NCBI GenBank assembly: GCA_963836405.1
Contig: CAWIJL010000019.1
Location: forward strand, 1 to 64,000
From: CAWIJJ01 sp963836405
Lineage (GTDB): Bacteria; Acidobacteriota; Terriglobia; Bryobacterales; Bryobacteraceae
Direction: 5' to 3'
DNA: 64,000 nucleotides
Position 1 is the stretch's first letter. Every line of letters begins with the position of its first letter. The translations under genes were made by a program, and so were the position numbers. Positions 21,435 to 28,427 of this stretch are shown here, in pieces. The notes under the pieces were generated by a model, which saw nothing but the letters and a program-made list of their open reading frames with translations, ran no database searches and was not told the origin of the DNA.

Positions 21435-21460
21435 GTGAAATGCGGCGACGAAAACGTGGG

Positions 21461-21488
21461 TTGTCTTGGAATTCTTAAGTGGTATAAT
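21461..21488 (+). promoter_or_regulatory. Sigma70-like promoter of the TPR regulator
   Basis: TTGTCT at 21461-21466 and TATAAT at 21483-21488 are separated by 16 bases. They sit 26 bases upstream of the GTG start, with GAAGGAGGG as ribosome site between. Confidence 0.5.
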
Positions 21489-21514
21489 CGGCCCCTGAAC
21501 GAAGGAGGGTCGCG

Positions 21515-23338
21515 GTGGCCGCGATAAAAACGGCGGAGGCCGGACAGATTCGCGCCGCAGTAGAGCGGATCACCGCAAGCAGGCACTTTGCTCAGGCGGA
21601 GAGCTTGTCTAACCTGCTGAAGTACATCGTTGAGCGGTCGCTCGATGGCAACTCACAATTTCTAAAAGAGTACACCCTCGGAGTCGATGTGTTTCACCGC
21701 GGCGCCGATTTCAACCCAAAGGAAGACACGATTGTACGCGTCCAGGCGCGGGCATTGCGGTCGCGTCTCGAAGCATACTATCAGGCGGAGGGCAAACGGG
21801 AACCGATCCGGGTCGTTGTGCCAAAAGGCACGTACGTGCCGGCATTTGAAACCGCCTCCCGCCGGCGGAGTGTTGTCTCGGGCTCTAACCGGGTGCGGGT
21901 CTGGTTGGCTGCCGCCATCACCTTCACGGCCGTCGGACTGGCGTGGACTTGGTCTACTTCGCACCGTCTGTTCCAACCCGCGCCATGTTCGACCTTGGCT
22001 GTTCTTCCCTTCGATATCGTATCCGCCCCGGGCCGTGGTTTCATCGGACCCGCCCTCGCCCAGGAATTGGCGATGCGACTGTCTGAAGTTTCCGGATTGA
22101 CGATCATTTCGTTCGAATCCGCGTCGCGGCACAAAAGGTCGGGCAGGCCTCTCATCGAATTGAATGCAGCTTGCGCCGTCGAGGGCCGCGTCCGGTCCGA
22201 CGCCGACGAAATCGAACTGGACCTGATTCTCAAGAACGGGCAGAGCGGACGAACAATATGGCGGCAGGTCTATCGCCGGCCGCTAAAGGAGATACTGAAA
22301 CTGGAGGCGGATGTGACCGAGGCGCTCGCCCGCAGGGCGCTTTCCAAATCGCTGCCGCCAGCGCCGAAAAACCTGTGGGCCTCAACAGTCAATCCCGAGG
22401 CGGCGCTTCTTTACCTGGAAGCCCGGCAGGAATTCAACAGGTACGACGAGGGAGGCTTCAAACGCAGCATCGACCTATACGAGCAGGCTATCGGGAGGCA
22501 ACCTGATTATGCGCTGGCTTATGCGGGTATGGCACTTTCATGGTTCCGCCGCTCAAATTTCTTCGTACCTCCCAATGAGGGCATGCCCAAAGCGAGGGCC
22601 GCCGCCCGGCATGCGCTCGAATTGGCGCCCGAACTTGCGGAAGCGCATGCCGTACTCGCAGCCGTGTCGCTTACGTACGACTGGCGCCCGGCGGCGGCCT
22701 ACGCCGAGTTGCAGCGGGCCATGGCTATCGCGCCGAGCCAGCCTCTCGTCCACGAGATGACAGCGCTGTATTACATCTCGGTTGGCCGGTTCAATGAGGC
22801 ATTCACAAACCTGCGAATCGCTCGCGAGCGCGATCCACTGTCACTTCCCCTTCTTACTTTTGATCAGTTCGGTCTGCTAGTTACCAGGAATTACCGCGAC
22901 GCCGTGGCTCCAGGCGTGCGAGCCGTGGCTCGGCAACCGGACGCCGCTTTCCTGCGCGCGATCTTTGGCCTCAATCTGATCTATGGGGGCCGGACTCTGG
23001 ACGGTATTGAACAAATTGAGGCTGCTATGCGCCTTGATCAAAGTTCCCCGATCGGGTTGCTGGCCGCGACGGGTTTCGCCCGCGCCGGCGACGATGCCAG
23101 CGCGCGGCGGATTCTCGCGGCCGTGAAGACCCGGGCGCGCAGCCAATTCGTTTGTCCCTACGAGATCGCTAGCGTTCACGCGGCGCTGGGCGACTCCGAT
23201 CAGGCTTTCGCTTGGCTCGAAAGAGCAAGAACGGTCCGTTCCGATTGCATGCTTTGGCTTACCATCGAGCCATGGTTCGACCCTCTGCGTAGAGACTCGC
23301 GTTTCCCCGAATTGGCCCGCGAAGTGACATTTCAATAG
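21515..23338 (+). CDS. Membrane transcriptional regulator with N-terminal DNA-binding-like domain and TPR sensor
   Basis: 607 residues from GTG 21515, preceded by a strong GGAGGG ribosome site. Residues about 1-115 (LSNLLKYIVERSLDG, LKEYTLGVDVF, VRVQARALRSRL) are the winged-helix-like N-terminus common in Acidobacteria regulators. A membrane helix lies at about 127-148. Next comes a FlgO/adenylate-cyclase-like domain (LAVLPFDIVSAPGRGFIGPALAQELAMRL), then TPR repeats to the end. It is divergent from the sulfite-oxidase-like gene, the likely target. The DNA-binding role is inferred from family architecture. Confidence 0.82.
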   Translation: MAAIKTAEAGQIRAAVERITASRHFAQAESLSNLLKYIVERSLDGNSQFLKEYTLGVDVFHRGADFNPKEDTIVRVQARALRSRLEAYYQAEGKREPIRVVVPKGTYVPAFETASRRRSVVSGSNRVRVWLAAAITFTAVGLAWTWSTSHRLFQPAPCSTLAVLPFDIVSAPGRGFIGPALAQELAMRLSEVSGLTIISFESASRHKRSGRPLIELNAACAVEGRVRSDADEIELDLILKNGQSGRTIWRQVYRRPLKEILKLEADVTEALARRALSKSLPPAPKNLWASTVNPEAALLYLEARQEFNRYDEGGFKRSIDLYEQAIGRQPDYALAYAGMALSWFRRSNFFVPPNEGMPKARAAARHALELAPELAEAHAVLAAVSLTYDWRPAAAYAELQRAMAIAPSQPLVHEMTALYYISVGRFNEAFTNLRIARERDPLSLPLLTFDQFGLLVTRNYRDAVAPGVRAVARQPDAAFLRAIFGLNLIYGGRTLDGIEQIEAAMRLDQSSPIGLLAATGFARAGDDASARRILAAVKTRARSQFVCPYEIASVHAALGDSDQAFAWLERARTVRSDCMLWLTIEPWFDPLRRDSRFPELAREVTFQ

Positions 23339-23349
23339 CTGCCGAACGC

Positions 23350-23480
23350 AATGGCGATGCAACCTCCCAGGGCCTGCGAGCCGGGTGTCTATCCATGGCC
23401 CTTCCCATCGATCTGGACCTGTACCCTTGCGACCGGAGCCGCATCTTATCGGCACGGGTCTTCGGAACCGCCTGACGCAC
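23350..23480 (-). pseudogene. Sulfite oxidase-like remnant
   Basis: Reads on the minus strand as the C-terminal domain of the 20038-21276 enzyme (APVARVQVQIDGKG against APIAKVQIQIDGGP). It has a two-base insertion and an early stop. At DNA level the block containing GGGTGTCTATCCATGGCCC aligns with 20254-20275. It sits just after the regulator, so the regulator/enzyme pair was probably duplicated and one copy lost. The stretch 23480-23640 beyond it holds nothing recognisable. Confidence 0.75.
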
Positions 23481-23640
23481 GCCTCACGACCGCCAACGTA
23501 CTACATCAGCGAGCACTACTCGCAGCACCCCGCGACTCTGACCTTTGACATCCCAAGCCTCTCCCTCAGTACGCTTGTGCCGACTCTTTGCAGACTGGCC
23601 CGAGCGGTGATTTTCACGCCTCTGACTCTCGACCAATACT

Positions 23641-24042
23641 TCAGCGTGCGGTGAGCTTGCGCCGGCGCTGTTCGCTCTTCTGCAATATCTCGCTCATATC
23701 GCCTGTTGGCCGTATGTCGAAGATCGACCCGTACTTCACGGCGGGATGCTGCGACATGAGTTGAAGGGCATGATTCATGTCGCGCGCCTCCAGCACAAGA
23801 AGGCCGCCGAGTTGTTCCTTGGTCTCCGTATAAGGACCGTCGGTGGTCGCGACTTTGCCGTTCTTCCAATACACGGTCAGAGCGTTTTCAGAAGGCTGAA
23901 GGGCTTCTCCACTAACCCAGTGCCCGCTGGCCCGCAGATGGTCGTCGTAGTCAAAGCATTCATCGAACATTGCGTTCCGTTCGTCCTCGGTCATGCTCGC
24001 GTGTTTTGCCGGCTCGTAGTATCCCAAACAGATGTATTTCAT
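23641..24042 (-). CDS. DGPF/YCII-related domain protein
   Basis: 133 residues from ATG 24042 (MKYICLGYY). It has the family signature TDGPYTETKEQLGG and the ferredoxin-like ending typical of YCII-related (DGPF) proteins. These are nearly always encoded next to ECF42 sigma factors, as here, where the sigma gene lies immediately upstream on the same strand. Its biochemical role is not established; it is presumed part of the ECF42 regulon. Confidence 0.85.
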   Translation of the reverse strand: MKYICLGYYEPAKHASMTEDERNAMFDECFDYDDHLRASGHWVSGEALQPSENALTVYWKNGKVATTDGPYTETKEQLGGLLVLEARDMNHALQLMSQHPAVKYGSIFDIRPTGDMSEILQKSEQRRRKLTAR

Positions 24043-24098
24043 CGGTCTCTCCTTATGGTGGTTACAGCAGCGCGAATCGCGCACCCGGATGCTTCACC

Positions 24099-25388
24099 CT
24101 ATAGTCGCCGGGCGGAGGGAAAATCGACAGCGGAGCCGGTTATTTTTCTCAATTCCTCGAGGCGCCCGGAGAGGAAACGACGCTCCGGTTCCTGCCGGGT
24201 CCCATCCCGAAGCAGGGCAAGTGCTTTCTCATACGAGGCACGGGCCTCCGGAAGCCGCCCCAGCCTGCGACACAGATCCGCACGGGCGGCGTACGCCAGG
24301 TGATAGCCGGCGAGTTCCGCGCGCGACAGAAGCTCATCGATGAGGCGCAGCCCGTGCTCCGGACCCTGGTCCATGGCGATGGCAACGGCACGGTTGAGTT
24401 CCACGACCGGTGAGGGCTGAATTCGCAGCAGCCGGTCGTAGAGCAGCGTGATCTGGTGCCAGTCGGTGGACGCGGCCGAGGAAGTTTCCGCGTGCACTGC
24501 CGCGATTGCCGCCTGCAGGGTGTAGGTACCGAAACGGCGCGATCGAAGGGCGCTCTCGGTGAGCGCGATGCCTTCGGCGATCTGATCTCGATTCCACAGG
24601 GAGCGATCCTGCCGCTCCAGCAGGATCAGCTCTCCTTCCGCAGAGCTTCGCGCGGCGCGGCGCGATTCCTGCAACAGCATGAGCCCCAACAGGCCCATCA
24701 CCTCGGGTTCCGGGAGAAGGTCGAGGAGCAGTCTGCCCAGGCGGATCGCCTCGCGGCTCAACTCAGCTCCTGTTGCTTCCGCCGAATAACCCGCGTTGAA
24801 GACCAGGTACACAACCTGAAGCACGGCCCCCAACCTCGCCGGTAATTCCTGCGACACAGGCACCTGGTAAGGAATCGCCTTATCGCGGATGACGGCCTTC
24901 GCGCGAACGATGCGTTGCGCAAGCGTCGCCGGCGTAACGAGAAATGCGCGGGCGATCTCCTCGGTTGTCAGTCCGCAGACTTCACGCAGTGTGAGCGCAA
25001 CCTGCCCCTCCGATGGCAGGGCAGGATGGCAGCAGGTGAAGATGAGACGAAGACGATCATCCTCCATCTCCTCTTCGTGAGGCGCTTGCTCGGCGCGCGC
25101 TTCGATTTGGAGTGCCAGGTCACGCTGTGCGGCGTCGAAGCGTGCTCGCCGGCGCATCACGTCGATGGCCCTGAATCGCCCAGTCGATATCAGCCAAGGG
25201 CGCGGCTTGTCCGGAAGGCCGGTCTGCGGCCACGTCTCCAGGGCGGCAGCGAAAGCCTCGTGCATGGCTTCTTCGGCAAGATCGAGATCGCCGAGCAGAC
25301 GCATCAGTGTAGCCAGGATTCTGCCCGATTCCGATCGGTAAAGGGTCTCTATGGTCTTACTCAGATCTGCGGGCGCACTCGGCGACAT
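24099..25388 (-). CDS. ECF42-type RNA polymerase sigma factor with C-terminal TPR-like extension
   Basis: 429 residues from ATG 25388. Sigma region 2 lies at about 10-85 (LYRSESGRILATLMRLLGDLDLAEEAMHEAFAAAL, split here by position) and region 4 at about 115-170 (LTLREVCGLTTEEIARAFL). A long helical extension follows (AGYSAEATGAELSREAIRL, then TPR-like ARASYEKALALL). Length and extension are those of ECF42, which lacks a dedicated anti-sigma factor and uses the C-terminal part for control. It is followed by a DGPF gene, the standard ECF42 partner. Confidence 0.88.
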   Translation of the reverse strand: MSPSAPADLSKTIETLYRSESGRILATLMRLLGDLDLAEEAMHEAFAAALETWPQTGLPDKPRPWLISTGRFRAIDVMRRRARFDAAQRDLALQIEARAEQAPHEEEMEDDRLRLIFTCCHPALPSEGQVALTLREVCGLTTEEIARAFLVTPATLAQRIVRAKAVIRDKAIPYQVPVSQELPARLGAVLQVVYLVFNAGYSAEATGAELSREAIRLGRLLLDLLPEPEVMGLLGLMLLQESRRAARSSAEGELILLERQDRSLWNRDQIAEGIALTESALRSRRFGTYTLQAAIAAVHAETSSAASTDWHQITLLYDRLLRIQPSPVVELNRAVAIAMDQGPEHGLRLIDELLSRAELAGYHLAYAARADLCRRLGRLPEARASYEKALALLRDGTRQEPERRFLSGRLEELRKITGSAVDFPSARRL

Positions 25389-25470
25389 GCATGTCAAAAC
25401 TAGCAAACGAATAGGCTCGACACAACTGCGGGTCCTGCCAGCCACCTTGACGAGTTGTCGCCGGTGCCGG

Positions 25471-25674
25471 GGTCGGGCAGCATGCGGAAGCGCTGCGGGA
25501 GCGCGAGGTTCCGGACGGCAACGGCGTGATGCAGATCGTCAGCGGCGCGAGGCTGCTTCCGATGAGCTCGACCGGCTCGAAGAATTCGGCGGATCACACC
25601 CAGCAGGTTCCGCGGCCGGAAGGCGGGCGCGGGGTTACGGGCCCTTCCGAAGGGGAGCGTCCTCAGCCGGCGTG
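25471..25674 (+). pseudogene. ftsH 3' fragment (module copy 3)
   Basis: Only about the last 65 codons of ftsH remain (GQHAEAL, EREVPDGNGVMQIVSGA ... GERPQPA), with a small deletion after HAEAL compared with copy 1 (HSEALVKIAETLLERE). The zinc site is gone. It ends on the same GTGA overlap with gph. Confidence 0.8.
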
Positions 25675-26229
25675 ATCCCCCCGTTTCCGGTCTATATTTT
25701 CGACATCGACGGCACGCTGCTGGACTCGGCCCTGGATATCTGCGGGGCGGTCCAGCAGGCCCTCGAAACCCTGCCCGGTTGTCCTCCCGTCACTTTTGAA
25801 TTTCTGCGCGGCTACATCGGCAGCCACCTGATTGAAACCTTCGGCGCGGTGATTCCGGACTGCCCGCCCGAACAGGTGGATCGGCTCATTCAGCAATACC
25901 GTTCCATCTATCTCGGCCGCGGCCACAAGATGACGCGTGTGTACCCCGGCGTGGCCGAAGGCCTGGAGGCGCTCGGCGGGCGCAAGACCACGGCCACCAC
26001 CAAGGGCACGCGCACCACGCGCGCGGTGCTCGAGATCTTCGGGCTGATCCGGCATTTCGAACACGTTCAGGGCACCGACGGCATCCCCTACAAGCCCGCG
26101 CCGGACGTGCTGCTGGCGGCCATGAACGCGATGGGGGCGAGCCGCGAGGAGTGCCTGATGGTAGGGGACTTCTCCCCCGACTATTGGATCGACGATTTGC
26201 GCGAGCTGTCGCTGAATCACGGCTTTTGA
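25672..26229 (+). pseudogene. gph copy 3, in-frame deletion removing HAD motif IV
   Basis: A 185-residue frame matching the other gph copies until MVGD. There an exact 30-codon in-frame deletion removes SAADMEAGK through EEDLAR, so the second acidic residue of HAD motif IV, which helps hold magnesium, is lost. A two-base loss near the end abolishes the normal stop, and the frame runs on into the zincin-tail sequence (SLNHGF). It is probably inactive although the frame is open. The Thr-Arg-Thr-Thr in place of Thr-Pro-Thr-Thr supports relaxed selection. Confidence 0.8.
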
Positions 26230-26434
26230 TCGTAACGGGCCGCTGGGCACTTGCGGTTTGACGTGTCTCACGCGTAGCGGTAAACGCAGGGCGATCACTG
26301 TGCATCCATCCGGCGTCGGCCACTGCTCAGCAACAACTGTGTCCCGTCACCTTGACGGGTCTGCCCAACTTCCGGTTGGGGCGCGATCCGATCAGGATGC
26401 GGGCCTTCTCGAAACGGTGATATGCTGCTTAGCC

Positions 26435-26653
26435 GTGGAAGCCAAGGCGAGCACGCGCAGGAAGCGGACGGTGGGTGCCGCCCTTATAGTCCTGGCGATG
26501 GCGTTTCCGCCATTCGTGAACAGCCTCGAAAACCCGCACTTTGCAGGGCTTCGCGGTCCTGATATCCTGCAACTGATCGCGATCGGGTTTTGCGTTGGCG
26601 GTGCCTTCGTCCTGTTCCTTGTTGGGTTCCTTGGTGCGCGCTGGTCGTCGTAA
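26435..26653 (+). CDS. Small two-helix membrane protein
   Basis: 72 residues from GTG 26435. Two predicted membrane helices (VGAALIVLAMAFPPFV and LQLIAIGFCVGGAFVLFLVGFL) are separated by a short polar loop. No family is recognised and no clear ribosome site is seen; the hydrophobic pattern and basic N-terminus (KASTRRKR) support a real or recently real gene. Confidence 0.45.
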   Translation: MEAKASTRRKRTVGAALIVLAMAFPPFVNSLENPHFAGLRGPDILQLIAIGFCVGGAFVLFLVGFLGARWSS

Positions 26654-27061
26654 TCATGGCGTTTACGGTCCGAGGAATGGGTCGTTGGCTGAAGAGTATG
26701 CCGCGAGGTCCTTTCCATTCCTGCCGTCGTGCCGCCGAAGGCCGCATGCAAGCGGGACGGCCAAGAGCGCGCGATCGCGTTTGCCTTTCAATAACTCACA
26801 ATCGGGTGCGTTCCAGAGCCGTTCCGATTGTTCTGGCGTTAATCAATTCCCGAGCCGGACGCCGATCTTCTTGACGCCCTTCACGCGTCGAATGACGGCC
26901 GCCAAATCCGGGTTTAGCAGGCCGCAGTCAGAAGCCTCGTACGCGAGGCGGCGCACTGCGCCGAGCCGCGAGATTTATGGTGCCGGATGCCAGATGCCGA
27001 GATTCCAGGTGAATGCGACCAGCCAGCCGGGCCGGAGGAGCCGAACGAAATCGAGAACCTT
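26654..27061. other. Gene-poor stretch with a possible C-terminal remnant
   Basis: On the minus strand, 26843-26977 reads RRLAYEASDCGLLNPDLA ... GVKKIGVRLGN then stop. This looks like the tail of a real protein cut off upstream by a stop. The family is not recognised. Nothing else is supported. Confidence 0.3.
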
Positions 27062-27727
27062 TCATTTCCGTGTGCCCGGTGCGGCAGCGGCATACTGAGA
27101 GGCGGCAGACCGATTCTTCTGGAGGCCGAGGTGGACCAAGTCGGCGTCTTCCGCGGCGAATTCCAGCGGACCCTGTTCCATGGCGTTAAAGTCCGGTGGG
27201 GTCCAGTGCGCCTGCATCACGCCGGCTTCGGAGTGGCGCGCCACGCCCTGAAGCACGTGGGTGAGTTCGTGTACCAGAACGTGGGCCAGCACGGTGGGTT
27301 CCGAGCGGGGCCGGCACCGCATGACTTCGTGTAACTCGGCGTAAAATACTGTGATGCGCGCGCCTTCGGCGCCATAAGGGTTGGCGGAGGCAAATGCCTC
27401 GCGGCTGGCGGACGCCGTCCTTGACTTCGCCATCCGGACTCCGATCTGCCAGGGCCGCCCGGCCGTGCACGTGGTGCTGTCCGCCTCACAGTTCCGGACC
27501 GGACGCCGGGTGGTCCATTTTACGATCACGCCGATACGGGCAAACATTCGAGTCGCCGTGGCTTCGGCCTGAAGCAGCACGGAGGCCGGCACCAGGTTGC
27601 TTTCCTCAACGTACACCACAACATCGGGCACGGGTGTCTCGTCAAGCCCCCGCCTCGGGCCCGCCGCACCTACCGGTAGCACCGCCAGAAGTCCCATCAA
27701 AAAGAGTTTGGATGTCGCGTTCGCCAT
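27062..27727 (-). CDS. Secreted zincin-like putative metalloprotease, long form
   Basis: 221 residues from ATG 27727 (GGAGAA upstream). Signal peptide KLFLMGLLAVLPVGAAG; then VVVYVEESNLVPASVL and ATRMFARIGVIVKW, which match the 19183-19668 paralogue (VTVYVNGDS, ATWIFARIGVRVAW). The zinc motif HELTH is followed eight residues later by His and then GVM. Extra cysteines and a longer C-terminus distinguish it. Function unknown. Both paralogues sit just downstream of, and convergent with, an ftsH'-gph module. Confidence 0.78.
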   Translation of the reverse strand: MANATSKLFLMGLLAVLPVGAAGPRRGLDETPVPDVVVYVEESNLVPASVLLQAEATATRMFARIGVIVKWTTRRPVRNCEADSTTCTAGRPWQIGVRMAKSRTASASREAFASANPYGAEGARITVFYAELHEVMRCRPRSEPTVLAHVLVHELTHVLQGVARHSEAGVMQAHWTPPDFNAMEQGPLEFAAEDADLVHLGLQKNRSAASQYAAAAPGTRK

Positions 27728-27836
27728 GTGTTGTTCTCCGGCTTCCACAGCCCTGTACCCGTGCACCAGAACCTTCGGAAACGGAGGACAAAACGGCTAA
27801 CTGATTTTGCAAAAATGTGACAGAATGCAGCTCAGA

Positions 27837-28409
27837 ATGGAATCCCACTCTGTTTCGGCGCTGTTGACCGCCTGGGGACGGGGCGAGCCGGCCGCCCTGG
27901 AACAACTCACGCCGCGGGTATATCGCGAACTGCACAAGCTGGCGCGTGCCTATCTGCGGCGGGGTTTGCCCGGCAACTCACTGCAGCCGACCGCGCTGAT
28001 CAACGAAGCCTATCTGCGATTACTGGACCAGGCGCAACCCGTCCAGTGGGAGAACCGCGCGCACTTCTTCGGCATCGCCGCACGCCTGATGCGCATCATC
28101 CTGGTGGATCACGCCCGCGCCAATCATGCCGCCAAGCGCGGCGGTGGCCCTGCCGCCATCACGCTGGACGACTGCATGGCGGTCGCTCCCGGACGCGCCG
28201 CCGATGTGCTGGAGGTTGACGAGGCTCTCGAGCGGCTGGCGGCGGTAGATGAACGCAAAGCCAAGGTGATTGAACTTCGCTATTTCGGCGGTATGGACCG
28301 CGAAGAGGTTGCTGCCGCGCTTGGTCTCACGCTGCCAACAGTAAAGCGGGACTTGCGTCTCGGCGAGGCGTGGCTTCGCAGATTCCTGGCAGGCGACGGC
28401 GGACAATAG
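27837..28409 (+). CDS. ECF RNA polymerase sigma factor (Acidobacteria-type, TIGR02999-like)
   Basis: 190 residues from ATG 27837; ATG 27825 is also possible. Region 2 spans about 8-90 (LTPRVYRELHKLARAYL, LQPTALINEAYLRLLD, RAHFFGIAARLMRIILVDHAR) and region 4 about 125-180 (VIELRYFGGMDREEVAAALGL). The RAHFF/ILVDHAR pattern is diagnostic of this group. It lies 18 bp upstream of a Ser/Thr kinase gene, the standard arrangement, in which the kinase is thought to activate the sigma factor. Confidence 0.9.
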   Translation: MESHSVSALLTAWGRGEPAALEQLTPRVYRELHKLARAYLRRGLPGNSLQPTALINEAYLRLLDQAQPVQWENRAHFFGIAARLMRIILVDHARANHAAKRGGGPAAITLDDCMAVAPGRAADVLEVDEALERLAAVDERKAKVIELRYFGGMDREEVAAALGLTLPTVKRDLRLGEAWLRRFLAGDGGQ

Positions 28410-28427
28410 GACACCCGGAAGGACCGC

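Larger units (their letters stand above)
25471..26245 (+). repeat. ftsH'-gph module, copy 3 (decayed)
   Basis: Short ftsH 3' end plus a gph copy lacking 90 bp and its native stop. It is followed by about 25 bases shared with the sequence after copy 2 (the zincin tail). Confidence 0.82.
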
